NCBI GenBank assembly: GCA_026387515.1
Contig: JAPLLP010000204.1
Location: 447-12,858 of the forward strand
Origin: Candidatus Omnitrophota bacterium
GTDB taxonomy: Bacteria; Omnitrophota; Koll11; Gygaellales; Profunditerraquicolaceae
Length of the DNA stretch: 12,412 nucleotides
Reading direction: 5' to 3'
Part shown: in pieces, positions 1 through 7,797 of the stretch
Numbering within the stretch: position 1 is the first letter of the stretch
Layout: every line of letters starts with the position of its first letter
Made by a program: the position numbers and the translations under genes
The notes under the pieces: model-generated
What the model was told of the DNA's origin: nothing
Databases searched by the model: none
What the model saw: only the letters and a program-made list of their open reading frames with translations

Positions 1-956
1 GCCTGCGATCATTATTGCCGGAAACGGTCAGGCTTATCGCCGGGCCGGGGTGCCCGGTGTGCGTCTCAAGCCAGGAATATATCGACCAGGCGATCAGCCT
101 GTGTTATGAAAAAGATGTAGTTGTTTCTACTTTCGGAGATATGCTGCGCGTGCCGGGAAGCAGGATGAGCCTTGAGCAGTCAAGGTCTCACGGAGCGCAA
201 GTGAGAGTAGTCTACTCGCCGTTTGACGCAATAAGTCTTGCCCAGGCAAACCCCAAAAAAAAGATCGTTTTCCTGGGCGTGGGTTTTGAGACTACCGCTC
301 CCACTATCGCATTAAGCATTCTGGCTGCCCAGAAGCTGAAAATAAAAAATATCTCATTTCTGGTTTCTTTGAAACTTATACCTCCGGCCATGCGAGTTCT
401 GCTTGAAGATGACAGGTTGAATATCGCGGGATTTCTCTGTCCCGGGCATGTTTCGGCAGTAATTGGCAGTAATAGCTATGCCTTTATTGCCGAAAAATAC
501 AAGATACCTTGTTGTGTGGCTGGATTTGAGCCTTTGGATATTATGGAAGGCATATATTTAATTATCCGGCAAATAGTTACAAAAAAAATCGGCGTATTGA
601 ATCAATATGCGCGGGTAGTAACTAAGGCCGGCAATAAAAAGGCGCAACAGATAATTTCCCGGGTATTCACGGTCAGGGATGCTAACTGGCGCGGCCTGGG
701 AGTAATTCCTAAGAGCGGGCTTTTCTTACGCAAGGAATTCGCACGCCTTGACGCGGAAAATATGTTTTCATTGCCCGCCTTGCGCACAACAGCTAGCATC
801 AACCAGCGAAAATGCCGCTGCGGGGATGTCTTAAAAGGCATAATTTTTCCTCCGGATTGCCCGTTATTTGCTAAAGTATGTAAGCCGGAAAATCCCGTTG
901 GCCCGTGTATGGTTTCTTACGAAGGAGCATGCAGTGCGTATTACAAATACCGCTAA
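1..956 (+). CDS. hypD: Hydrogenase maturation factor HypD, 5' end outside the window
   Basis: HypD is the Fe-S scaffold protein that, with HypC, carries the Fe(CN)2CO unit during assembly of the NiFe-hydrogenase active site in the cytoplasm. The frame is open from base 3 (LRSLLPE before the motif), so the TTG at 15 is not the true start; about 60 N-terminal residues are missing from a family length of roughly 370. Visible hallmarks are GPGCPVCV, whose two cysteines are encoded at 51-53 and 60-62, GFETTAPT, LCPGHVSAVIG, AGFEPLDI, and the cysteine-rich C-terminus with CRCGDVLKG, PPDCPLF, ENPVGPCMVS and EGACSAYYKY. The visible part shows no damage. Its last 23 bases overlap the GTG start of the downstream lipoprotein gene. 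Its usual partner hypE lies about 8.4 kb downstream. Identification is firm. Confidence 0.96.
   Translation, partial: LRSLLPETVRLIAGPGCPVCVSSQEYIDQAISLCYEKDVVVSTFGDMLRVPGSRMSLEQSRSHGAQVRVVYSPFDAISLAQANPKKKIVFLGVGFETTAPTIALSILAAQKLKIKNISFLVSLKLIPPAMRVLLEDDRLNIAGFLCPGHVSAVIGSNSYAFIAEKYKIPCCVAGFEPLDIMEGIYLIIRQIVTKKIGVLNQYARVVTKAGNKKAQQIISRVFTVRDANWRGLGVIPKSGLFLRKEFARLDAENMFSLPALRTTASINQRKCRCGDVLKGIIFPPDCPLFAKVCKPENPVGPCMVSYEGACSAYYKYR
922..927 (+). promoter_or_regulatory. Shine-Dalgarno inside hypD that decides the GTG start at 934
   Basis: AAGGAG lies six bases upstream of the GTG at 934, inside the last codons of hypD. It supports the internal GTG start over the upstream TTG at 868 and suggests translational coupling to hypD. 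Confidence 0.7.
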
Positions 957-3321
957 AAACTCAAGATTGATCGGTACGCTGATTTGCGGATTTTATATTT
1001 TGGTTGCCTTATTCGGATGCACGGATAAAGGCCAACAGGCCCAAAAATACGCTTATAAATCCGAATCCTACTATCAAAAGGCAGTAGCTGATTATAAGCG
1101 CCTCATTGCCTTGGGCAATGAGGCGGATAAGCTTTATTTTTTCCTGGGCCAACTATATTTTCGCCACGGCGAATTCACTCAGAGTATCGAAGCGCTCAAA
1201 AAATCGAAGGACGCTCAGGCGCGCAGGCTTCTGGCCTTTTCTTATTTTGACTCGGGAGATTATACCTCGGCCCTGGAGGCATTCAGTAAAGAAGAATTCT
1301 CCGATGACGAATACCTTTATTTTTATGGCCAGACCTGCGAGCGGCTGAACCTTTTTGACCAGGCTTTAAAAGTTTACGCAAAAATCAAAGGCAAGGAATT
1401 TTCTTTAAAGGCCAAAGAGCGGGTGGAAAATATCGACCGTAGCGGAGGCCTGCCGCTTATAAAGGATATTGCTCCGGATATTTACCGCATGATCAAGAAT
1501 GCCCCTCCGGCGGAAAAATATCCTCAGGCAGGCGGGTTGATACTCTATTGCGCGGAAAATGTGGAGATCACCCGGGAGAACACCGAGATCTCATCCGCGC
1601 ATATCCTGGTCAAGATCTTGAATGACCGCGGCAAAAAGAGTTTCTCGGAAGTAACTATCGATTACGACTCTACCTACGAAAAGGTGGAGTTGGAATTTGC
1701 CCGCACCATTAAACCCGACGGCACCGTAGTTACGGTAGGCTCCCGGCATATCCGGGATGTCTCCAAATACTTAAACTTCCCTCTCTACAGCAATGCCCGC
1801 GCCTCTATCATATCTTTCCCGGAGATAGCCGACGGCGTCTCCATCGAATACAAATTTAAGATCATCCGGCACGAGCTGATGAATAAAAAAGATTTTGTGC
1901 TTAACTATTCGGTCAAGAACTCCGAGCCGACCATGGAGGCGTATTTTACCGTGCGCCTTCCCAAAGGAAGGGATATAAAATTAAAATACCTTAATACCCG
2001 ATTTAACGATCCCGGCAGGGACCTGTCTCCCAAAATAAAGGAAGAAAAAAATTGTCTGATTTATGACTGGAAGTTCAAGGATATACCTCAGATCATCCCC
2101 GAGGCAAATATGCCTCCCACGGTAGAGATAAACCCGACCTTTTTAATTTCTAGTTTCCCGGGATGGCAGGATATCTATCAGTGGTGGTGGGGTTTAGCCA
2201 AAGATAAGATCAAGGCCGATGATTCGATCAAGGCCAAGGTCGCTGAGTTGACCAAGGGTTTAAGCGGCGAAGAAGAAAAGGCGCGAGCGATCTATAACTT
2301 CTGCGCCCAGAAGATACGTTACGTGGCCGTGGAATACGGCCGGGCAGGATACGAGCCGCATGCGGCCTCCGATGTATATAAGAATAAATACGGCGACTGC
2401 AAAGATCAATCCATACTTCTGGTGACCATGTTTAAAGAGGCGGGAATAGGCGCCTGGCCGGTGTTAATACCTACCAAGGATTCTTACAATTTAAATCCGG
2501 ATTTCCCCGGGGTATTTTTTGACCACTGCATTTGCGTTACCTCCATTAACGGGAAAGTCATCTTTCTTGATCCCACTGCCGAGACCTGTCCTTTCGGAGA
2601 CCTGCCGGCCGGTGACCAGGCCCGCCGCGTACTCGTTTCCAAGGAAGAGGGATATAAAATCCTGGAAACTCCCCTTTTTCCCGCGGAGCATAATTTTTTA
2701 AGCCAGCGCTTAGTGATAAAAGTGGCGAAGGACGGCTCTGTCCAGGCCCAAAGGCTTGTTTATACCGGCGGGGCCTATGAACAGGCCCAGAGGTATTGGT
2801 TGTTATTCACGCCTCCGGAATTAGTCTCTGAAACCCTCAAGCAGAAGATACAGGAGGTTTCTATCGGCGCCTCTTTAGATAAATATGATATAGAGAATCT
2901 CGATAATCTTAATAAACCCGTGGTTTTACGCTATAGTTTTTCCGGGCCGGAGTATCTTATGCTTGCCGGGCCTTTACAGATCCTGCCGCAGTTAGCCATC
3001 GTTGATCCTTCCCTAACTGCCAAGGACAAGCGCGAATACCCCATTGAGTTTCAGGTATTGGAAGCTAAGGAGACAATCTACAGTATAGAGCTGCCGCGAG
3101 GTATAAGGGTCAAATACTTTCCTGAGAGCCTGGAGGCGCAGAGTCAATGGGTAGATTTCCTGGTGCAATACGGCTATAAAGACAATAAGATCTACTTTTA
3201 TCAGAGGTCGCAGCTCAAAAAGACCACGATTCTGGAAAGCGAATACCCGGATTTTAAAAAATTCTTCGAGGGCTTTGCCAGAAGGATCAAACAACGGGTG
3301 ATACTGGAAAAAAAGCCTTAA
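934..3321 (+). CDS. TPR-DUF3857-transglutaminase lipoprotein
   Basis: Predicted 795-residue lipoprotein. The GTG at 934 is chosen because AAGGAG lies at 922-927, six bases upstream, and because it gives a basic N-terminus, a hydrophobic stretch (about residues 12-28) and a lipobox L26-F-G-C29. The frame is open upstream to a TTG at 868, but starting there would bury the signal peptide. Residues about 40-155 look like TPR-type helical repeats (YFFLGQLYFRHGEF, LLAFSYFDSGDYTSALEAF). Residues about 195-400 match DUF3857, with IDYDSTYEKVE and FARTIKPDGTVV. The transglutaminase-like domain has an intact Cys-His-Asp triad: C489 in YGDCKDQ, H531 in FDHCICV, D546 in FLDPTAE. The C-terminal 240 residues are probably beta-rich. 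Such proteins are envelope-anchored, but the substrate is unknown; peptidase, amidase or transamidase activity are all possible. It overlaps hypD by 23 bases and precedes the PilZ gene by six. Confidence 0.85.
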   Translation: MRITNTAKNSRLIGTLICGFYILVALFGCTDKGQQAQKYAYKSESYYQKAVADYKRLIALGNEADKLYFFLGQLYFRHGEFTQSIEALKKSKDAQARRLLAFSYFDSGDYTSALEAFSKEEFSDDEYLYFYGQTCERLNLFDQALKVYAKIKGKEFSLKAKERVENIDRSGGLPLIKDIAPDIYRMIKNAPPAEKYPQAGGLILYCAENVEITRENTEISSAHILVKILNDRGKKSFSEVTIDYDSTYEKVELEFARTIKPDGTVVTVGSRHIRDVSKYLNFPLYSNARASIISFPEIADGVSIEYKFKIIRHELMNKKDFVLNYSVKNSEPTMEAYFTVRLPKGRDIKLKYLNTRFNDPGRDLSPKIKEEKNCLIYDWKFKDIPQIIPEANMPPTVEINPTFLISSFPGWQDIYQWWWGLAKDKIKADDSIKAKVAELTKGLSGEEEKARAIYNFCAQKIRYVAVEYGRAGYEPHAASDVYKNKYGDCKDQSILLVTMFKEAGIGAWPVLIPTKDSYNLNPDFPGVFFDHCICVTSINGKVIFLDPTAETCPFGDLPAGDQARRVLVSKEEGYKILETPLFPAEHNFLSQRLVIKVAKDGSVQAQRLVYTGGAYEQAQRYWLLFTPPELVSETLKQKIQEVSIGASLDKYDIENLDNLNKPVVLRYSFSGPEYLMLAGPLQILPQLAIVDPSLTAKDKREYPIEFQVLEAKETIYSIELPRGIRVKYFPESLEAQSQWVDFLVQYGYKDNKIYFYQRSQLKKTTILESEYPDFKKFFEGFARRIKQRVILEKKP

Positions 3322-3327
3322 AATAAT

Positions 3328-5259
3328 ATGTACGATTTGACAGATTACCCCAAAGAGGAACGCCGTAAATACACACGTCTAGATTCGGCCTATCCGGTGC
3401 AGTTCAAGTTTATAAACGCCGAGACAAAGGCGGATCTCTCCGGGTGGATGCAGGGTTTTACGAATGATATCGGCAAGGGCGGGATCTGTCTTAAGGTAAA
3501 TAAACCCTCTCCCGAATTTATCCAGTTGTTAAAAGAGGGTAAGGCGCACATCGGTTTAGAATTAGATATGCCTATTACCAGGAAGCCGATACCGGCAAGG
3601 GCGGCTATCTCCTGGTTCAGGTTTATTGAGGGGGATGGGGAAAAATGTCTTATCGGGCTGAAATTTTCCGAGATAGATACCGGTGATAATAATAAAATCT
3701 TGCGCTTTGCTCGGGCTAAAAAGATATTCACGCCCTTAGTAGTTGCGGTTATTGCGCTCTTGGTTTTTGCTTTTGCCGTAGATAGTTACATCAATATCAA
3801 ATTGATCCGCGGGAATAAGGCCCTGGTCGAGCAGTTGGTTAAAGTGCTGCAGGATTCTAGTATCGCTAAGCAGAAGATAAAAGAGATAGATCGCCAGAAA
3901 GAGGATCTGAATATTAAGATCGAGGCCTTGGGGGTACGCATCAAGTCTCTGGAACAGGAGAAGCAGTCTGCTCAGGCGCAGGCCTCAAAGAGCGCGGAAC
4001 TTAATTCCCGGATTGAAAAATTACTCCAGGACAAGGCGGGTCTTCAGGAGCAGATGATCAGCGTCCAGACCAAAGAGGCAGCTGTTACCGAAGAGCTGGT
4101 GCGCCTTGATAAAAGAAAGGTAGTTTTAGAGAAGGCGAATTTAGATAAGATGTACCGGTGGCTGGTGGTACATCAGAATCCGCGCACAGGGCTGGTGGTC
4201 AGTTTCGAAGGAGATAGCGATATCGCCGGCTGGGCATTTACCTATGATCAGGCTTTGGTAACGCAGTCTTATAGTATTTTTTCTGATTTTTCCCGGGCAA
4301 GAAAGATATTGGAGTTTTATAGCCACCGGGCAAAGAGGGTGAACGGTTTGTTTTTGGATGCTTATTATGTCTCTGACGGTTCTCCGGCGGAGTACATTAT
4401 TCATTGCGGTCCGAACCTGTGGTTGGGTATCGCCGCCTTACAGTATGCCAAAAAAAGCCAGGATTCTAGCTATGTGGAATTAGCCAGGGATATTGCTCGG
4501 GGAATCATGAATTTGCAGAGTCAGGATGCCGACGGCGGCTTGCGTGGCGGGCCGGAAGTGGAATGGTACTCAACAGAGCATAATCTGGATGCCTACGCCT
4601 TTTTTAATATGTTATATGAGGTTACCGGAGATCAACAGTATAAAGACTCAGCCGCAAAGGTTTTGGGATGGCTGGTTAAATACGCCTACGGTAGGCCGGA
4701 ACTTCCGGTAAAGCGCGGCAAGGGAGATTCCACTATCGCTACCGATACCTATGCCTGGTCTATTGCCGCGGTAGGCCCTAAGAAGCTTGAAGAGCTGGGT
4801 ATGAATCCGGATAAGATCATAGAATTTGCCGAATCCACCTGTGCAGTGGAGGTAAGCTATACCCGTCCGGAAGGAAAAACTTTTAAGCTAAAGGGGTTTG
4901 ATTTCGCCCCCCAACAACATCTGGCCCGAGGCGGGGTGATTTCTACGGAATGGACCTCCCAGATGATTATATCTTTTAAAATAATGTCGGCATTTTATTA
5001 CGCAAAGAACAAGGTGGCTAAGGCTAAAGAATACGAGCAGAAGGCCGATGATTATCTGGCGCAATTAAGCAATCTGGTTATATCCAGCCCTTCCCCTACG
5101 GGCCAGGGAGAGGGATGTCTGCCCTATGCCACCGAGGAGATGGTTGATACCGGCCATGGCTGGATGACTCCCAAGGGTAAGACTACGGGTTCTATCGCCG
5201 GCACAGCTTATACGCTCTTCGCTTATTATAATTACAATCCTCTGGAGATGAAAGATTAA
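3328..5259 (+). CDS. PilZ - membrane anchor - coiled coil - (alpha/alpha) toroid-like protein
   Basis: 643-residue membrane protein. Residues about 10-125 form a PilZ domain with both c-di-GMP-binding signatures: R13-K-Y-T-R17 (RxxxR) and D47-I-G-K-G-G52, the (D/N)xSxxG motif with Gly in the Ser position. One transmembrane helix follows (about 136-153, TPLVVAVIALLVFAFAV). A Glu/Lys/Gln-rich coiled coil spans about 160-268. The remaining 375 residues are helix-rich and repetitive, with aromatic and acidic motifs (YRWLVVHQN, CGPNLWLGIAAL, EWYSTEHNLDAYAFF, DTYAWSIAA, EWTSQMIISF, GTAYTLFAYYNYNP) resembling six-hairpin glycosidase folds. Family knowledge predicts cytoplasmic c-di-GMP binding; by topology the toroid would be periplasmic, so c-di-GMP could control an envelope polysaccharide or peptidoglycan activity. 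That link is inference. The gene follows the lipoprotein gene by six bases with a weak ribosome binding site, and its stop overlaps the next start (TAATG). A palindrome sits inside the coding region at 5088-5114. Confidence 0.75.
   Translation: MYDLTDYPKEERRKYTRLDSAYPVQFKFINAETKADLSGWMQGFTNDIGKGGICLKVNKPSPEFIQLLKEGKAHIGLELDMPITRKPIPARAAISWFRFIEGDGEKCLIGLKFSEIDTGDNNKILRFARAKKIFTPLVVAVIALLVFAFAVDSYINIKLIRGNKALVEQLVKVLQDSSIAKQKIKEIDRQKEDLNIKIEALGVRIKSLEQEKQSAQAQASKSAELNSRIEKLLQDKAGLQEQMISVQTKEAAVTEELVRLDKRKVVLEKANLDKMYRWLVVHQNPRTGLVVSFEGDSDIAGWAFTYDQALVTQSYSIFSDFSRARKILEFYSHRAKRVNGLFLDAYYVSDGSPAEYIIHCGPNLWLGIAALQYAKKSQDSSYVELARDIARGIMNLQSQDADGGLRGGPEVEWYSTEHNLDAYAFFNMLYEVTGDQQYKDSAAKVLGWLVKYAYGRPELPVKRGKGDSTIATDTYAWSIAAVGPKKLEELGMNPDKIIEFAESTCAVEVSYTRPEGKTFKLKGFDFAPQQHLARGGVISTEWTSQMIISFKIMSAFYYAKNKVAKAKEYEQKADDYLAQLSNLVISSPSPTGQGEGCLPYATEEMVDTGHGWMTPKGKTTGSIAGTAYTLFAYYNYNPLEMKD
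5088..5114. repeat. GC-rich imperfect palindrome inside the PilZ-fusion gene
   Basis: Arms CCCTTCCC (5088-5095) and GGGAGAGGG (5106-5114) are near-complementary around a short centre containing CTACGGG. The encoded stretch SSPSPTGQGEG is rich in Gly, Ser and Pro and unlike its helical surroundings. It resembles the peptide produced when the common bacterial intergenic CCCTCTCCC/GGGAGAGGG palindromes are translated. This may be an in-frame repeat insertion in a loop, or chance. Confidence 0.4.
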
Positions 5260-5897
5260 TGCCCGGGTCGCAGGTCTGGTTTAAAATTTATAAAAAGCTT
5301 TATGCTGAATTCGGGCCGCAACACTGGTGGCCGGCAGAATCACCTTTTGAGGTCATGGTAGGGGCTATTCTTACCCAGAACACCAACTGGCAGAATGTGG
5401 AAAAGGCGATTAATAACCTCAGGGCCCACAAGGTACTAACGCCCAAAAGGTTGTATAAGACTCCGCATCGCAAACTGGCCTCGTTTATCAGATCCGCGGG
5501 CTACTATAATATAAAAGCTAAGCGCCTGCGCAGCTTGCTGGACTTTTTCTTTAAGGCCTATAATGGTAATATCGGTAAGATGCGCGCTGCCTCTACGGAG
5601 GATCTGCGCCAACAATTGCTTTCTGTAAACGGGGTGGGCCCGGAGACTGCGGATTCGATCCTCCTATACGCCCTGGATAAGCCGGTATTTGTGGTGGATG
5701 CTTATACCAGGCGCGCGCTCACCAGGCACGGGTTGATTGACCAGGATGCGCCTTACGGTAAGATCCAGGACCTATTCATGAGGAATTTAAAAAAAGATGT
5801 CCGGCTGTATAATGAATACCATGCCCTTTTAGTGAAACTGGGCAAGGATTATTGCCTTAAGAAAAAAGCGAGGTGCCAGGCATGTCCTCTTATGTAA
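5259..5897 (+). CDS. HhH-GPD DNA glycosylase, endonuclease III / MagIII-like
   Basis: 212-residue base-excision-repair glycosylase of the endonuclease III superfamily, closest in feel to the MagIII-type 3-methyladenine glycosylase group (FEVMVGAILTQNTNWQNVEKAI near the N-terminus). The helix-hairpin-helix is VNGVGPETAD at about 123-132, followed by the catalytic aspartate D147 in VVDAYTRR. The lysine that gives endonuclease III its lyase activity is E129 here, so a monofunctional glycosylase is expected. The C-terminus carries C-x6-C-x2-C and then stops two residues after CP, so the fourth Fe-S cysteine is absent. The ATG at 5259 shares its A with the preceding TAA, implying translational coupling, and the 3' end overlaps the next gene by 16 bases. 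Exact substrate is not determinable here. Confidence 0.87.
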   Translation: MPGSQVWFKIYKKLYAEFGPQHWWPAESPFEVMVGAILTQNTNWQNVEKAINNLRAHKVLTPKRLYKTPHRKLASFIRSAGYYNIKAKRLRSLLDFFFKAYNGNIGKMRAASTEDLRQQLLSVNGVGPETADSILLYALDKPVFVVDAYTRRALTRHGLIDQDAPYGKIQDLFMRNLKKDVRLYNEYHALLVKLGKDYCLKKKARCQACPLM

Positions 5898-6583
5898 ATC
5901 TTAAATTATGTGCTTCCCTTTTGTTTTTTGCATTTTGCGTCCCGAGCTTTAATTCCTTTGCCGCGCCCTGTTACGGGACCAAGATGCCGGAGAAGAAAGA
6001 AATTTTCGCTGGGCTCCAGAGCCATATCATTTATAACAAGGACCTGGAAGGCGAATCCGGAAAGTTAAGGAGCACTCAGGAGTTTTTCCTTTTGTCTTAC
6101 GGTGTCTATGATTGGCTTTCGCTTGATTTAAAAGGAGGCTTGGGTAATATCCAGAAACATTCATCCGTAAGCGAAGATATTGATTATCCCACCTACCTGG
6201 CAGGAGGTTATGGTTTTCGCGTCAGGCTTTACCAGGCGAATAACAAAAAAGCGGTCTTTGGCTTCCAGCATATTAGCGTGCATCCTAAGACTGTAAGCGT
6301 TGAAGGCTCAAAAAACAAGGTTGTGCTGGATGATTGGCAGTTTTCATTATTGGGCTCTTACGATTTTAAAAAAATTACCCCGTATTTAGGAGTCAGGTGG
6401 TCAAGGGTCGGCTATATCCATTGGAAGGATAAGGACCGTCAGTTAGTAAAATCAGACCTTACCAAGGATGTCGGCCTGATCTTAGGATTTGATTTACCGG
6501 TTACAGAGAAGATCTGGGTTAATCTTGAGGGGGGCCTGGTGGATGGCGAGGCAGCCTCCTTAAGCATCAATTATCGTTTCTGA
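5882..6583 (+). CDS. Outer-membrane beta-barrel protein, unknown function
   Basis: 233 residues from the ATG at 5882. That start is preferred over the GTG at 5873 because AGGTG lies six bases upstream (5871-5875) and the product begins directly with a signal peptide: LKLCASLLFFAFCVP, with likely cleavage near SFAA before PCYG. The mature chain alternates polar and aromatic residues in strand-sized blocks (EFFLLSYGVYDWLSLDLKGG, YLAGGYGFRVRLY, ITPYLGVRWSRVGYIHW, GLILGFDLPV, IWVNLEGGLV) and ends NYRF, with the terminal aromatic typical of barrels recognised by the BAM machinery. Around eight to ten strands would fit the length. I do not recognise a specific family. It overlaps the glycosylase gene by 16 bases and is evidence that the organism has an outer membrane. 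Confidence 0.72.
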   Translation: MSSYVNLKLCASLLFFAFCVPSFNSFAAPCYGTKMPEKKEIFAGLQSHIIYNKDLEGESGKLRSTQEFFLLSYGVYDWLSLDLKGGLGNIQKHSSVSEDIDYPTYLAGGYGFRVRLYQANNKKAVFGFQHISVHPKTVSVEGSKNKVVLDDWQFSLLGSYDFKKITPYLGVRWSRVGYIHWKDKDRQLVKSDLTKDVGLILGFDLPVTEKIWVNLEGGLVDGEAASLSINYRF

Positions 6584-6609
6584 TCCGCCCTTTTTAACAA
6601 TATGCCGCA

Positions 6610-7737
6610 ATGATCAATCGAAAAAGACTGATAAAGATTACTCAGAACTTGATCCGCATAAACTCCGAGAATCCGCCGGGAAATGAATCTGCTATAGCCG
6701 GATACGTCAAAGATTTTCTGGGGGGCCTGGGTATTAAGGCAAAAATTTACGCCTTTAAAAAGAATCGTCCAAACGTAGTCGCTACCTTGAAGGTTAATGG
6801 CCGGAGAAAATCGCTGCTCATTACTCCTCACCTTGACACCGTGCCGCAGGGAAAAAATTGGAGGTTTCCTCCTTTCTCGGCAACTATCCATAATGGCAGG
6901 ATATACGGCCTGGGGGCTACTGACTGCAAGGGAAATATCGCTGTATCCCTAGAGGTGATCAATAGCCTGGTTGAAGATGAGATTACCTTGGGCTATAATC
7001 TGATCTTTGCCGCAACCTCCGATGAGGAGACCGGCTCAGATTTGGGTCTAATACCCTTATTGGAAAAACGCCTGCTCTTTGCCGATGCGGCAGTGATTTT
7101 GGATTCCGATGATTTTAGTATCATCGTGGCCCAGAAGGGGCTTATCCATCTAAAGCTAAAGATCCAGGGCAAGAGGGCGCACGGCGCCTACCCCTGGCAA
7201 GGGATAAACGCGATAAATATCGCGGCAAAGATAATCCGCGATTTAGAAAAGTACAATTTTAGATATAAAAAGAACCGTTTTCTTAAGAGGCCTACGGTCA
7301 ACGTGGGGACAATACACGGAGGTGATAAGGTAAATGTAGTAGCGGATTGGTGTGAGGTAGAGTTGGATTTTAGATTCTTACCCGGGACAAAAGACAAAGA
7401 CGTCCTCTTGGCCTTGAGAAATATAGTCAAAAAATACTCGCGTCGGTTTAAGATAGAGATCCAGGGGATACAAAAGCCCTATGAAATACACATGCGGCAT
7501 CCATTGGTCTTGGGTTTAGCGCAGGCAATGCGGCGAGTAGGTGTTCAAAGCGAAGTCGGAGGTTCGGAAGGCGCAACCACTATAACTTTTTTTCAGCATA
7601 AGAATATCCCTGCGGTGGCCACAGGATTTGGTAAAGAAGGATGTGCCCACACCATAAATGAGCATGTGAGTATCGATAGCCTCTATAAAGGCGCGCGTGT
7701 TTTAGAAGAATTCTTGAAGAGCTATAAGTTTGAATAA
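6610..7737 (+). CDS. M20 family metallopeptidase / deacylase (ArgE/DapE/carboxypeptidase type)
   Basis: 375-residue cytoplasmic dinuclear-zinc hydrolase. Metal and catalytic residues expected for M20 are present in order: H74 and D76 in PHLDTVP, bridging D105 in GATDCKGN, catalytic E139 and ligand E140 in SDEETGS, probable D165 in ILDSDD, and H347 in CAHTINEH. The dimerisation domain in the middle shows GKRAHGAYPWQGINAI and VNVGTIHGGDKVNVV. Length fits the ArgE/DapE group. Substrate, whether acetylornithine, succinyl-diaminopimelate or another N-acyl amino acid or peptide, cannot be told from sequence alone, and the neighbours do not help. The ATG at 6610 has no good Shine-Dalgarno; an ATG at 6602 opens only a three-codon frame ending at the start (ATGA). 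The gene is separated from the barrel gene by 26 bases and followed six bases later by the hairpin element. Confidence 0.9.
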   Translation: MINRKRLIKITQNLIRINSENPPGNESAIAGYVKDFLGGLGIKAKIYAFKKNRPNVVATLKVNGRRKSLLITPHLDTVPQGKNWRFPPFSATIHNGRIYGLGATDCKGNIAVSLEVINSLVEDEITLGYNLIFAATSDEETGSDLGLIPLLEKRLLFADAAVILDSDDFSIIVAQKGLIHLKLKIQGKRAHGAYPWQGINAINIAAKIIRDLEKYNFRYKKNRFLKRPTVNVGTIHGGDKVNVVADWCEVELDFRFLPGTKDKDVLLALRNIVKKYSRRFKIEIQGIQKPYEIHMRHPLVLGLAQAMRRVGVQSEVGGSEGATTITFFQHKNIPAVATGFGKEGCAHTINEHVSIDSLYKGARVLEEFLKSYKFE

Positions 7738-7742
7738 TAATG

Positions 7743-7792
7743 ACACCTGGCCCAGATCGGAATTGGGCCGGTGTTCGCTTACTGCGAAGGAG
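7743..7792 (+). promoter_or_regulatory. Two-hairpin leader element (copy A) ending in a ribosome binding site
   Basis: First hairpin: ACACC (7743-7747), bulged T7748, GGCCCA (7749-7754), loop GATCGGAAT, TGGGCC (7764-7769), GGTGT (7770-7774). Second hairpin: TTCGC (7774-7778), loop TTACT, GCGAA (7784-7788), running straight into GGAG (7789-7792), with the PAC2 ATG five bases on. Stems are perfect apart from the one bulge; T7774 can pair in only one of the two. The same architecture recurs at 12285-12370. It has no T-run after it, so it is not a simple intrinsic terminator. Possible roles are translation-controlling RNA or a palindromic repeat. Confidence 0.65.
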
Positions 7793-7797
7793 CACAC

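Noticed and set aside
891..933. Possible further copy of the two-hairpin element at the end of hypD (CCGGAAAATCCC followed by TTACGAAGGAGCA before the GTG start).
   Set aside because: The bases encode the conserved HypD tail (ENPVGPCMVSYEGAC), and no comparable stems form, so the likeness is best explained by chance plus the ribosome binding site.
6602..6613. Three-codon leader peptide (ATGCCGCAATGA) overlapping the M20 start.
   Set aside because: No Shine-Dalgarno is visible and such a short frame is expected by chance.
7738..7797. Known riboswitch classes (c-di-GMP, fluoride, mini-ykkC) or an integron attC site for the hairpin element.
   Set aside because: None of the conserved core bases I know for those classes are present, and attC core sites (GTTRRRY and its partner) are absent.
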